NCBI GenBank assembly: GCA_965228045.1
Contig: OZ245789.1
Location: forward strand, 3,162,001-3,226,000
Length of the DNA stretch: 64,000 bases
Direction of reading: 5' to 3'
From: JANQEU01 sp965228045
Lineage (GTDB): Bacteria > Bacteroidota > Bacteroidia > Cytophagales > Cyclobacteriaceae
Shown here: positions 46,304 through 55,384 of the stretch, piece by piece
How positions within the stretch are numbered: the first letter of the stretch is position 1
Layout: the number at the start of each line of letters is the position of its first letter
Notes under the pieces: model-generated
Told to the model about the DNA's origin: nothing
Seen by the model: the letters and a program-made list of their open reading frames with translations, nothing else
Databases searched by the model: none
Translations under genes and position numbers: made by a program

Positions 46304-46615
46304 CTACCCTATCTCCTTCTCCAGCAGATAAGAACTCAGGCTCTTGCCATGTTTATCGAGTCTTGTCGAAGAGGTGACACCGCCACCAAGCGCATTGTGT
46401 AGAACAAAGTTTAAAGCTCCAAGCTGAGGAAGCTCATAACGATCTACACGTGTAACACCAAGCTGTGAAAACCAATCTTTGACCTTTTCCTCCGTCACCT
46501 CCTGCCGGATACGTTCAAAATCTTTGAGATCATAGACGATTAACGATATGTTAGAGATATTTCCCTTATCTCCGGTTCGGGAATGGGCGATATCGAGTAA
46601 CCTGACTTTAGACAT
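46304..46615 (-). CDS. AtuA C-terminal-like (ferredoxin-fold) subunit
   Basis: This is a 103-residue protein whose opening MSKVRLLDIAHSRTGDKGNI and later ALNFVLHNALGGGVTSSTRL match the AtuA-like ferredoxin-fold domain, which in some organisms is fused to the AtuA core. Its start overlaps the end of the AtuA-core gene by 8 nt, giving translational coupling and a probable 1:1 complex. It acts with that protein in an acyl or terpenoid acid pathway that is not firmly known. Confidence 0.8.
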   Translation of the reverse strand: MSKVRLLDIAHSRTGDKGNISNISLIVYDLKDFERIRQEVTEEKVKDWFSQLGVTRVDRYELPQLGALNFVLHNALGGGVTSSTRLDKHGKSLSSYLLEKEIG

Positions 46616-47945
46616 CCTGGTAAATCACTTTAGTTTTTACAAGATTTTTAGGTAATAAAATTGAAACTACAGATATCACTTCGGAGACCTTCTTGGTAGC
46701 ACCGCCACCTCCCGCCGGGCCATTTGTGTAAAGCGTTTCCACTTCATTAGCCACAGCAGTTGCAACAGACTTATCTCCTGACCGGCATGCCACTCTTAAC
46801 CTTACTTCATTCAGTGAAGCAGGTCCCGATGTTGTAGGACTGATGGCATCCAGGCCAATGAAATCAAAAACCAGGTCTTCCATCTGATCTTTTAGACTTT
46901 CAAGTCTCTTTTGAAGAATCTGCTTAGCCAGGCTTGCTCTCTCCAGACAATTAGGGCCGCCATAACTGATCTCCCCTTCACCAAAGTATCCATTTTCGTA
47001 ACCCACACTCACTTTGTAGGTATCTGTGGGTGGCCTTCCTGAGGCTTTCGAAAAAGCAACTTTATCCATTTGCTGTTCTTCGAAAACCACATTAGAAAAA
47101 TCCGCCACGCAGTCCGGAGTAAGGTAGCTTTTAGGATCATGGATCTCATAAAGCATCTGTTCGGTGCAAGTGGCACGATCAATTCGGCCTCCCGTACCGG
47201 GTACTTTTGTAATAATTCCTGATCCGGATTCATCTACTTCTACCAGGGGAAAGCCCAGGTTCCAGAGGTCCGGTACATCCTTTCGACCCGGGTCAGCAAA
47301 GTAGCCACCACTTACCTGCCCCGCACATTCCAACAGGTGTCCGATAAGCGTTCCGGCACCCATCAATTCATAGTCGTCAGTGTTCCATTTGAATTCGTGG
47401 ACCATGGGAGCGATGAATAACGCAGGATCTGCCACACGTCCCGTGATCACAACGTCTGCTCCATCTTCAAGTGCCTGCACAATCGGTGCCACTCCCAGGT
47501 AGGCATTGGCACTGAGAATCTTCCCTTTAAGAGTTGAAAGTTTCTCGCCAGTCTCCATTATTTCGTAAGCATCAAGATCGGTAAGAAGAGAAAGTACGTC
47601 GTCTCCAACAACGCAGGCTATTTTCAAATCAGATATGCTAAGTTCCCTGGCGATCTCTACCGTTCTCAACATAGCAGCTTCGGGATTCGCTGCTCCCATG
47701 TTGGTGATAACCTTTGTCCTACATTTTTTAAGTAAAGGGAGTACCCCTCTCATTCGATAATCGAGAAGATGATTGTAACCTTTGGTGGCATCCTGTTTCT
47801 TTTCCTTTTGTGCCAGAGCAATAGTCCGTTCTGCCAGGCACTCAAAGCCGATGTAATCCAGATTACCCTCGCGTAAAAGTGTCAGAGCCGGGTCCAACCT
47901 GTCCCCTCCATAACCTGCTCCGCTGCCAATTCTGATCTTTTTCAT
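46608..47945 (-). CDS. AtuA-family (DUF1446) protein, acyclic terpene utilisation type
   Basis: This is a 445-residue protein from the ATG at 47945, just 1 nt from the stop of the upstream transporter gene. The family signature is present as MKKIRIGSGAGYGGDRLDPA followed by IGFECLAERTIALAQ and VITNMGAANPEAAMLRTVEI. CAGQVSGGYFADPGRKDVPD and the late NGPAGGGGATKKV loop complete the AtuA core. AtuA is required for growth on acyclic terpenes in Pseudomonas, but the chemical step is not settled. Here it is encoded with a CitMHS transporter and its small partner, which suggests uptake and use of a carboxylate. Confidence 0.82.
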   Translation of the reverse strand: MKKIRIGSGAGYGGDRLDPALTLLREGNLDYIGFECLAERTIALAQKEKKQDATKGYNHLLDYRMRGVLPLLKKCRTKVITNMGAANPEAAMLRTVEIARELSISDLKIACVVGDDVLSLLTDLDAYEIMETGEKLSTLKGKILSANAYLGVAPIVQALEDGADVVITGRVADPALFIAPMVHEFKWNTDDYELMGAGTLIGHLLECAGQVSGGYFADPGRKDVPDLWNLGFPLVEVDESGSGIITKVPGTGGRIDRATCTEQMLYEIHDPKSYLTPDCVADFSNVVFEEQQMDKVAFSKASGRPPTDTYKVSVGYENGYFGEGEISYGGPNCLERASLAKQILQKRLESLKDQMEDLVFDFIGLDAISPTTSGPASLNEVRLRVACRSGDKSVATAVANEVETLYTNGPAGGGGATKKVSEVISVVSILLPKNLVKTKVIYQDV

Positions 47946-47946
47946 A

Positions 47947-49224
47947 TCAAAAAGAAATGGCCCCAATAATAACGGAAACAAACAAAATGATCATGGACAC
48001 CAGAAACGCATAGGGAATTGTGTGGCGTTGATGATCACCAAGATCTACCCCGGTCAATCCAATCAACAAAAAAGTAGCTCCTGTCAGGGGACTCACAGGG
48101 AATCCCGTAGTCATTTGTCCGGTGATGGCCGCACGACCTACCTCCAGGGCATCGCCACCGAAATACTCCGCAGTGGTAGAAAGTAGGGGTAGTATCCCAA
48201 AATAGAAAGAGTCAGGGTCAAATAGCAAGCTGGCCGGCATCGCAACAAGCCCGGTAATCAAAGGAAGGTGCCCTCCTACCCAATCGGGAATATAGTCAAC
48301 CGCCACCTGAGCCATGGCATCAATCATACCCGAACCTTTGAGGATACCGGTGAAACATCCGGCTGCAAACAAGATGCTGGCCATCAGTAAAGCCGCCTTT
48401 GCATGGGCATTTACCCGCTCTGCCTGCTCCCTCAGATTAGGATAGTTTATGGTAATAGCGATAGCAAATGCAACGATGAAAATAACATGAGGTGGCGCGA
48501 AACCGGAAACAAGTGTTGCAACGGATACCAGGATCATCAGAATATTGAACCAAAACAACTTCGGTCTTTCCAACCCGGTTTGTTCCTCCACAGCAGCATT
48601 GGCTATAACCACTTCCGACTTCTTCTCTTCCCTGGATCCCAACCGATAAGCAATACCCAGTACAGCGAGCAAACCAATAGCCACAGGGATCAGGATGGGG
48701 TTAAAAAGGTCCGTTACCGGGACATCCAACGCCGATGCAGCCCTGAGGGTGGGACCACCCCATGGTAAAATGTTCATGGTACCGGCAGACAATGCGACGA
48801 TCGTAGCCAGCGTAGTACGCTTCATGCCCAATTCGTCATAAAGCGGCAGAAACGCAGGCACAGTCACCAGGAATGTCACTGCACCGGATCCATCCAGGTG
48901 CACGATCATGGCCAGAACTGCGGTAGCCACAGCAACTTTTGAGGGTTCATTTCCGGCCAGTTTGAGTAGGGATCGGATGATGGGTTTAAATGTCCCGGCA
49001 TCGGTCAGGATTCCAAAAAACAAAATGGCAAAAATGAACATCACCCCCGTTGTGGAGATGGAACGGATGCCATCTGTCATAAACGTGACGATCTCGAGTC
49101 CGAATCCTCCGATCAATGCTGCCATAATGGGCACAAGGGTCAACGCCACCACTGGTGATGCCCGCTTGCTCATGACAAGGTAAAGCAAGACCGCAATCGT
49201 AAGTATGCCTAGTAGTGCCAGCAA
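47947..49224 (-). CDS. CitMHS-family carboxylate transporter
   Basis: This is a 425-residue inner-membrane protein with about twelve TMs. It begins MLALLGILTIAVLLYLVMSK and includes TTGVMFIFAILFFGILTDAG, HLDGSGAVTFLVTVPAFLPL and FDPDSFYFGILPLLSTTAEY, which mark the citrate-Mg2+:H+/citrate:H+ symporter (CitMHS) family. FPVSPLTGATFLLIGLTGVD near the end is also typical. Substrates are citrate or related di/tricarboxylates. It is the first gene of the AtuA operon, so its substrate may be a branched or terpenoid acid rather than citrate. Confidence 0.87.
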   Translation of the reverse strand: MLALLGILTIAVLLYLVMSKRASPVVALTLVPIMAALIGGFGLEIVTFMTDGIRSISTTGVMFIFAILFFGILTDAGTFKPIIRSLLKLAGNEPSKVAVATAVLAMIVHLDGSGAVTFLVTVPAFLPLYDELGMKRTTLATIVALSAGTMNILPWGGPTLRAASALDVPVTDLFNPILIPVAIGLLAVLGIAYRLGSREEKKSEVVIANAAVEEQTGLERPKLFWFNILMILVSVATLVSGFAPPHVIFIVAFAIAITINYPNLREQAERVNAHAKAALLMASILFAAGCFTGILKGSGMIDAMAQVAVDYIPDWVGGHLPLITGLVAMPASLLFDPDSFYFGILPLLSTTAEYFGGDALEVGRAAITGQMTTGFPVSPLTGATFLLIGLTGVDLGDHQRHTIPYAFLVSMIILFVSVIIGAISF

Positions 49225-49239
49225 ATTCTATTGTCTCAT

Positions 49240-49272
49240 TTTGAGCTAATCTAACAATGATCATTAACTTAG
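49240..49272 (+). promoter_or_regulatory. Candidate Bacteroidota promoter of the esterase gene
   Basis: TTTG at 49240-49243 and TAACTTAG at 49265-49272 are separated by 21 nt, close to the TTTG-N17-23-TAnnTTTG consensus with one change. The ATG is 28 nt downstream. Confidence 0.4.
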
Positions 49273-49300
49273 GGAAATAAAAAACAATACCACAACCTGA

Positions 49301-50338
49301 ATGAGACAAATAATCCGGACTTCCTTTTTAGCCTTCGTAATCATACTTGTCATACGGAGTGCTGATGCCCAATCACAAGGGAGAGTTGTCGTAGATACCA
49401 TCTATTCTGAGAACCTGGAAAATGATTTTGGAGAAAATCCAAACCGGCCAGTTTCCGTTTATCTGCCCCCCGGATACGATGACAGTGATAAGAGATACCC
49501 TGTTGTCTATTTCCTTCACGGATTTATGGGAAATAACCTCATATGGCCCCAATTCATTGAGATACTGGATCATGCCATCAACCGTAACAAAATCAGGCCT
49601 TTCATTTTTGTGATTTCCGATCAGAAAACAACCTATGACGGGAGCTTTTACAGCAATTCCGGGGTGTTTGGCAACTGGGAAGACTTCACAACGGTGGATG
49701 TGGTGAAGCATGTGGATGAAAACTATCGCACGCTTGCCAAAGCGGAGAGCCGGGGGATTACGGGACACAGCATGGGAGGTTATGGGGCACTCAAGATCGC
49801 CATGCACAGCCCGGAAGTTTTTAGCTCCGTCTACGCCATAAGCCCTGGTGCCCTGACCATTGTGAGGGAGTACGGCCCAAACAGTTCAACTTACTCGGAT
49901 CTGGCTAAAATTGAAACCGTAGACGAGCTTTCAAAAACCTATTTCCCTAAGGTAATCGTGGCTTTCGCCAAATCCTGGTCCCCAAACCCTGATAACGCTC
50001 CCTTTTACTGCGATATACCTTTCGTTTATGAAGGCGACGAACTCGTGGCTCAACCTGAGGTCTTGCAAAAATGGTATGATAACATGCCCCTGCACATGAT
50101 CGATGACAATCTCGATAACCTGAAGAAGCTTACCGCCATCAAAATGGATTGGGGCAGAAACGCCGGAGATCGATTCACCATCCAGTGCGACATGTTCAGT
50201 CAGCGCCTGGAAAATGTGGGCATCGAGCACTACGCAGAGGAGTACATTGGCACACACGTAAGCGGTATCTATACGAAAGAAGGCAGAATACCAAACCAGG
50301 TATTGCCATTCTTTGATGACTACCTGGTGTTTGAATAA
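49301..50338 (+). CDS. Exported esterase (alpha/beta hydrolase, esterase-D/feruloyl-type)
   Basis: This is a 345-residue protein with signal peptide (SFLAFVIILVIRSADAQS). The alpha/beta-hydrolase fold shows RPVSVYLPPGYDDSDKRYPV, VVYFLHGFMGNN and the nucleophile elbow GHSMGGYGALK with Ser157. This is the PF00756 esterase family, which includes feruloyl esterases and S-formylglutathione hydrolase-like enzymes. In the periplasm it could remove ester groups from polysaccharides, in keeping with the nearby sugar genes. It is divergent from the CitMHS gene. Confidence 0.85.
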   Translation: MRQIIRTSFLAFVIILVIRSADAQSQGRVVVDTIYSENLENDFGENPNRPVSVYLPPGYDDSDKRYPVVYFLHGFMGNNLIWPQFIEILDHAINRNKIRPFIFVISDQKTTYDGSFYSNSGVFGNWEDFTTVDVVKHVDENYRTLAKAESRGITGHSMGGYGALKIAMHSPEVFSSVYAISPGALTIVREYGPNSSTYSDLAKIETVDELSKTYFPKVIVAFAKSWSPNPDNAPFYCDIPFVYEGDELVAQPEVLQKWYDNMPLHMIDDNLDNLKKLTAIKMDWGRNAGDRFTIQCDMFSQRLENVGIEHYAEEYIGTHVSGIYTKEGRIPNQVLPFFDDYLVFE

Positions 50339-50341
50339 AGA

Positions 50342-51217
50342 TCAGGGTTCGATAATCCCTTCGACCACTGCCCAGTCGTAAACGCGCTGGATCCATGTGT
50401 CGGAAGGGAATCCCTGGGTTTTCATACCAAAGCCATGGTCGCCTTTTGAGTACATGTGCATCTCCACCGACTTTTCTGCCTTATACCAGGAGTTATAAAG
50501 TGCGATAGAACCGGAAGCCAACCCCAATCCATCATCCGTCGCACAGATGATGTGCATTGGCGGAGCATCTTCCTTCGGTGGTTTTACTGGCTGTGCATCC
50601 GTCCAGGGATAAACAGGCACCAGGAAGTTCGGTCGGTTACGGGCCTCATATTCATACCCGACTCCCATTGTTACTGCACCTCCTGCTGAGAAGCCCATAA
50701 ATCCGATCTTATCCGGCTGGATACCATAGGTCTCTGCATTTTCCCGTACATATTGGACTGCGTTCAACCCGTCCTGAACCGAATACTCCAGGACCTTGCG
50801 AACCTGCTTCATCGTTCCCTCCGGATCAGAGGCAAAAGCTTCATTGATCTCACGGGTGCCGTCATCTCCACTGGGAACCAGTCTATATTTTAACACGAAA
50901 GCCGTTACACCTTTTGACACCAACCAATTGGCTACATCTACGCCCTCACTGTTAATACTGAGGCCCCATAGTCCCCCTCCCGGGGCAATGACAACCGCAG
51001 TCCCGGTATTTCGATCCACGGAGGGCCGATGTACGGTCATGGTTGGTTTTGACACATTTGTGACCACAGTGGTTTGCCACACTTCGGAATAGTACCGCAT
51101 TTCATCGCGATGCCAGGTCACACCTTCAATGTCTTCATAAGGCAACTCTATCACCTCCTGTGCCATTGAGGTAAGTAAACCGCCGGTAACCAGCAGGGTA
51201 AATAATATTTTTTTCAT
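50342..51217 (-). CDS. Exported alpha/beta hydrolase (esterase/lipase, acetyl-xylan-esterase-like)
   Basis: This is a 291-residue protein with signal peptide (MKKILFTLLVTGGLLTSMAQ). The oxyanion region VVIAPGGGLWGLSIN and the nucleophile motif GFSAGGAVTMG with Ser177 place it in the BD-FAE / esterase-lipase group. An Asp near AQPVKPPKEDAPPMH and the His in YSKGDHGFGM complete the triad. Its first 4 nt overlap the end of the SMP-30 gene (ATGA-type), so it is the last member of the four-gene operon. It likely deacylates an oligosaccharide. Confidence 0.85.
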   Translation of the reverse strand: MKKILFTLLVTGGLLTSMAQEVIELPYEDIEGVTWHRDEMRYYSEVWQTTVVTNVSKPTMTVHRPSVDRNTGTAVVIAPGGGLWGLSINSEGVDVANWLVSKGVTAFVLKYRLVPSGDDGTREINEAFASDPEGTMKQVRKVLEYSVQDGLNAVQYVRENAETYGIQPDKIGFMGFSAGGAVTMGVGYEYEARNRPNFLVPVYPWTDAQPVKPPKEDAPPMHIICATDDGLGLASGSIALYNSWYKAEKSVEMHMYSKGDHGFGMKTQGFPSDTWIQRVYDWAVVEGIIEP

Positions 51218-52107
51218 AGTACTTTGTCGTTTAGTGTAAATCTAAAGGGCGCACTTCCCTGATGGCCGCAGTTCTTAATCAGAAAAGTGGATCCGGCTTC
51301 GGGTTCTTGCTTAAGTTCTTTTTCAGTCAACCCTTTCCGCGCGGTAGTCACGTAAAGGTCTTTGTAATCCTTGCCACCAAAAGTGCAGCAAGTCACCTGT
51401 GACACCGGCATTTTTATGGAAGTCAGCTTCTCCCCCGTCCCTGGGTTCCATCTGGCCACCTGCCAGCCTCCCCAGTGACAGATCCACAGCATACCTTCAC
51501 TGTCAATCGTCATTCCATCCGGAAAACCTTCCTTTTCAGGAATGGTGATCACCGTATGCCGGTTGGTCAGTTCCCCATTGTCAATATTGTAATTAAAAGC
51601 CACCACTTCCATCGTCGGAGAGTCAATGTGGTAAAAGGTCTTTTGATCCGGGCTCCAGGCCAAACCATTCGAGATCGTGAGCTCATCCAGCAATCTGTCG
51701 CATACAAGGTCACTGTCCAGCCGATAAAGATTTCCCGATGGCGTTTCTTCGTCCATGTTCATGGAACCAATCCAGAATCGACCCGCAGGATCACATTTGC
51801 CATCGTTGAAGCGATTGTCTTTTAAAAATTCCTCCGGATCAAGCAGCTTTTTGATATCCCCGTTCTTCCGATCAACGAGGGAGATGCCGGATTTTAGAGC
51901 AATCAGCAGATCGCCATCGTCACACAACGCAACTGAACCTACCAGGTCCTTTACATCAAGGGTCCTGGTTCTTTGTTCCAGTACATCCAGCTCATGGACC
52001 TTTCCCTCTGTGATATCCACCCAGATCAGGGAATAGTTTTCTTCGTCCCAGATCGGACCTTCACCTAAAGTACATGGGGAATGAGGAAGTTTTTCAGGGG
52101 CATTCAT
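51214..52107 (-). CDS. SMP-30/gluconolactonase/LRE-family lactonase
   Basis: This is a 297-residue soluble beta-propeller. Family landmarks are LGEGPIWDEENYSLIWVDIT at the start (metal-ligand Glu), NRFNDGKCDPAGRFWIGSMN, LTISNGLAWSPDQKTFYHID and EGFPDGMTIDSEGMLWICHW. These hold the metal that hydrolyses aldonolactones. It has no signal peptide, so the substrate is cytoplasmic. The neighbouring IlvD/Edd-type dehydratase would act on the aldonate it makes. It lies 12 nt downstream of the sulfatase gene and overlaps the esterase gene by 4 nt. Confidence 0.88.
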   Translation of the reverse strand: MNAPEKLPHSPCTLGEGPIWDEENYSLIWVDITEGKVHELDVLEQRTRTLDVKDLVGSVALCDDGDLLIALKSGISLVDRKNGDIKKLLDPEEFLKDNRFNDGKCDPAGRFWIGSMNMDEETPSGNLYRLDSDLVCDRLLDELTISNGLAWSPDQKTFYHIDSPTMEVVAFNYNIDNGELTNRHTVITIPEKEGFPDGMTIDSEGMLWICHWGGWQVARWNPGTGEKLTSIKMPVSQVTCCTFGGKDYKDLYVTTARKGLTEKELKQEPEAGSTFLIKNCGHQGSAPFRFTLNDKVL

Positions 52108-52119
52108 GACCTTATCTTG

Positions 52120-53571
52120 TTATTGACTGGAAACCGACGCTCTTATTCTCTTCACACTGTCACTCAGTTGCATGACCAGATCAGACATATTTGGCTCTTC
52201 CGTAATATTGAGAGTTTCGTTAGGATCGGCCTTATGATCGTAAAGCATCCTTGAAAGCGAACTTTCTTCCTGATCAAACCACTCGGTATAGAGATAGCGA
52301 TCTGTCCTGATCGCGTCAGATTGTTGCCACCTGGCATAGATGGCGGTTCTATCGAAGTCGTTCGGATCACTCCACAAAGGCAGCAAACTCCTTCCCTGCA
52401 GGTGTTTTGGTCCTGGCAGACCTAAAGCCTCGCATATCGTGGGATATACATCCACAAACTCGGTCAGGACATTGGTTTTCATGCCTTCGTTTCCAGGTAA
52501 CCTGATCAGAAGTGGTGTCTGCATGGCCACATTATAAGTTGAGTGTTTGCACCAAAGACCATGCTCACCGAGGCTCCACCCATGATCACCCATCAGTAAC
52601 ACAATGGTATTATCGTCTAATTCCAGTTGTTCCAGCTCATCTAATACCAGCCCAATCATGGCATCTACATAACTAACTGCCGCATAATAGCCATGAACCA
52701 GACTAACAGCAGTAGAATCCGGTACGGGACCTTCGTCTGGAATCCCACGATAATGCCTTAGCTCTCCAAAGGAATGAAAGCTTTGCTCAGGAGCATTTTC
52801 CGGAGCTGGCACATCGGGCATCACAAGACTTTCCCGGTCATAGCGGTCCCAGTATTTTGAAGGAGCATTAAACGGAAGGTGTGGTTTCATAAAACCCACT
52901 GCCATAAAAAATGGATCATCCTTTTCGGAATAATCCCGTAATTCCTTGATTGCCCTTAAAGCGATCTTACCATCAAAATAACTGGTATCATGAATATCTG
53001 CTTTTTCTATTGGTGGTCCTCTTTCGGGATCTTCGTCCCGCATAAAGGCCCTATTTTCTGGCAGCTGATAGTCAGTAAAGTCAGTTTTAGCATCAGCTTC
53101 CTGCAGCGGATGCCAGGCAGGTTGATCCCAACTATCGGGCTTGTCATCCTGGTGATGAAAAACTTTACCCAGGCTGGTGGTTTGATATCCGTTTTCCCTT
53201 AGATAATGAGGCAACGTAATCGCATTCGGAGCATCATTTGTGGCGTATGTGTCATATCTCAGGAATCTGGTGGGTGAAGGTCTTAAACCTGTCAAAATAC
53301 TCGCTCTTGAGGCACCACAAACAGGCACATTGCAGTAGGCCCACTCAAAGAGCATAGAACCTGCAGCAAGTCTGTCAATATTGGGCGAATAAACGTGATC
53401 ACGACCATAGCAACCCAGTTCTGGCCGCAGGTCATCCACCATAATAAACAGCACATTTTGTCGTGGCCTATCTAGTTCCCCAACGTCCTCACATCCAGCC
53501 AGAATCAGGAGAATTAACAATATAAGTATTCCCCTGAACCTCAACCAACCTCTATGCCCCACGATAATCAA
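52120..53571 (-). CDS. Exported sulfatase (iduronate-2-sulfatase-like)
   Basis: This is a 483-residue lipoprotein with lipobox LILLILAGC (Cys27). The type I sulfatase signature CGASRAS carries Cys85, which must be converted to formylglycine by an anaerobic or FGE-type maturase not seen in the window. Metal ligands are in NVLFIMVDDLRPELGCYGRD and LLMGDHGWSLGEHGLWCKHS. The family cleaves sulfate from glycosaminoglycans or algal polysaccharides. Its ATG overlaps the end of the dehydratase gene by 4 nt, so it belongs to the sugar-acid operon. Confidence 0.9.
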   Translation of the reverse strand: MIIVGHRGWLRFRGILILLILLILAGCEDVGELDRPRQNVLFIMVDDLRPELGCYGRDHVYSPNIDRLAAGSMLFEWAYCNVPVCGASRASILTGLRPSPTRFLRYDTYATNDAPNAITLPHYLRENGYQTTSLGKVFHHQDDKPDSWDQPAWHPLQEADAKTDFTDYQLPENRAFMRDEDPERGPPIEKADIHDTSYFDGKIALRAIKELRDYSEKDDPFFMAVGFMKPHLPFNAPSKYWDRYDRESLVMPDVPAPENAPEQSFHSFGELRHYRGIPDEGPVPDSTAVSLVHGYYAAVSYVDAMIGLVLDELEQLELDDNTIVLLMGDHGWSLGEHGLWCKHSTYNVAMQTPLLIRLPGNEGMKTNVLTEFVDVYPTICEALGLPGPKHLQGRSLLPLWSDPNDFDRTAIYARWQQSDAIRTDRYLYTEWFDQEESSLSRMLYDHKADPNETLNITEEPNMSDLVMQLSDSVKRIRASVSSQ

Positions 53572-55283
53572 TGAGAGTCTTTTGTCACTTCACTACCCGA
53601 ACCGCCTCGTAGAAAATCAAGGTCGGCTCCAAGATGTGCTCCCTGGACATGTTTCTGATAGATATGAACATAGCCTCTTTCTGCAACTTCCAGCTTCCAG
53701 GTCTTTTTCTTCTTACGCTCTTCGATCTCAGCATCCGAAACATGTAAGTGCAAAGTCCTTTGGGATACATCCAGCGTAATCTCATCTCCATTCTCCACGA
53801 TCCCCAGGGTGCCACCATCAGCTGACTCAGGTGACACATGCAACACTACTGTACCAAAACCAGTACCACTCATTCGGCCATCAGAGATACGCACCATGTC
53901 CTTGACACCCTTCTCAAGCAATTTGGGCGGCAGACCCATGTTCCCAACCTCCGGCATACCGGGATATCCTTTCGGGCCAACGTTCTTCAAAACCAGAATA
54001 CTGTTCTCATCCACATCCAGATTCGGATCATCGATTTTGGCCTTGTAATCGTCAATGTCCTCAAAGACCACCGCCTTACCGGAATGCTTCATCAGTTTTG
54101 GCGTGGCGGCGGAAGGTTTCAGTACCGCACCATTTTCCGTCAGGTTACCTTTCAGCACCACAATGCCGGAAATCTCATTGAAAGGCTTCTTCATCGTAGA
54201 GACCACCTCCTCATTGTAAGAAGGCGCTTCTTTAAAGTTTTCTTCTACCGACTTGCCATTTACCGTGATGGTCCCGCGATGCAGCTTTGGTAGCAACTCT
54301 TTAATCACAGCTGGTAGACCACCGGCATAGTAAAAGTCTTCCATGAAAAACTGGCCGGAAGGCTGCAGATTGGCCAGGAGCGGAATGTCCGCCGAGTGCT
54401 TGTCAAAATCCTCTATGGTCAGGTCCACACCTATCCTACCGGCTATGGCCAAAAGGTGGATGACAAAATTCGTAGAACCTCCGATGGCTGCATTGACCTT
54501 GATCGCGTTCTCAAAGGCCTCTCGCGTGAGCACATCAGATAATTTTCGATCCGCCTTGACCATTTGCACGATCTCATAGCCAGAGTGCTGGGCCAATATC
54601 TTTCGTTGCGCATCCGGTGCTGGAATGGCGGCATTGCCCGGAAGGGAAAGTCCTAAGGACTCCACCATACAAGCCATGGTGCTGGCGGTGCCCATCACGG
54701 AGCAGTGTCCATCACTTCGGCAAAGGCCCGTTTCGATCAGGTCCATTTCCTTGTCATCCAGTTCACCTGCCCTGTACTGCTCGCTGAAGCGCCATACATC
54801 TGAGATGCTAATGTCCTTGCCCCGGTACTTGCCCGTGAGCATCGGACCACCGGATACAACGATGGCCGGGATGTCCACGCTGCTGGCCCCCATGACAAGT
54901 GATGGTGTGGTCTTGTCACATCCGCACAGCAGGACGACGCCGTCCATGGGATTGCCGCGGATGCTTTCCTCCACGTCCATGGAAGCAAGGTTGCGAAAGA
55001 GCATGGCCGTTGGTTTGAGTTGGGTTTCGCCCAAAGACATGACAGGAAACTCCAGCGGGAAGCCGCCTGCTTCGTACACACCGCGCTTGACGTGTTCCGC
55101 CAGTATCCTGAAGTGGGAATTGCAGGGAGTTAGCTCTGACCATGTGTTGCAGATGCCGATGACCGGCCTACCGTCAAATTCATGAAGGGGTATGCCGCTT
55201 TTTCTCAGCCATGACCTGTAGATAAATCCGTCTTTTCCTTTCTTGCCGAACCAGCCCCGGCTTCGCAGTTCTTTGTCTTTCAT
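53568..55283 (-). CDS. IlvD/Edd-family dehydratase, aldonate type (arabonate/xylonate-like)
   Basis: This is a 571-residue cytoplasmic enzyme from the ATG at 55283. Iron-sulfur cluster cysteines Cys54 (TPCNSHFR), Cys122 (GCDKTTPS) and Cys194 (HCSVMGTASTM) are in the expected places. The opening RSRGWFGKKGKDGFIYRSWL and the DGRMSGTGFGTVVLHVSPE block are closest to sugar-acid dehydratases (L-arabonate, D-xylonate), not to branched-chain amino acid IlvD. It would turn an aldonate into a 2-keto-3-deoxy acid. It is the first gene of an operon with a sulfatase, a lactonase and an esterase. An upstream in-frame start at 55352 would add hydrophobic residues foreign to the family. Confidence 0.85.
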   Translation of the reverse strand: MKDKELRSRGWFGKKGKDGFIYRSWLRKSGIPLHEFDGRPVIGICNTWSELTPCNSHFRILAEHVKRGVYEAGGFPLEFPVMSLGETQLKPTAMLFRNLASMDVEESIRGNPMDGVVLLCGCDKTTPSLVMGASSVDIPAIVVSGGPMLTGKYRGKDISISDVWRFSEQYRAGELDDKEMDLIETGLCRSDGHCSVMGTASTMACMVESLGLSLPGNAAIPAPDAQRKILAQHSGYEIVQMVKADRKLSDVLTREAFENAIKVNAAIGGSTNFVIHLLAIAGRIGVDLTIEDFDKHSADIPLLANLQPSGQFFMEDFYYAGGLPAVIKELLPKLHRGTITVNGKSVEENFKEAPSYNEEVVSTMKKPFNEISGIVVLKGNLTENGAVLKPSAATPKLMKHSGKAVVFEDIDDYKAKIDDPNLDVDENSILVLKNVGPKGYPGMPEVGNMGLPPKLLEKGVKDMVRISDGRMSGTGFGTVVLHVSPESADGGTLGIVENGDEITLDVSQRTLHLHVSDAEIEERKKKKTWKLEVAERGYVHIYQKHVQGAHLGADLDFLRGGSGSEVTKDSH

Positions 55284-55384
55284 GTTGGTCTTTTTTCTTG
55301 TGGGTATGAAGATAAGAAAATGTAGGAAAAGGTACGTGCCGTGAAGCAACAAGAACGTAATCAGGAAATGAAACGTCGATTTGG

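Noticed and set aside
53568..55283. IlvD of branched-chain amino acid synthesis
   Set aside because: The opening RSRGWFGKKGKDGFIYRSWL and the sulfatase/lactonase operon fit a sugar-acid dehydratase better, and no ilv genes are nearby.
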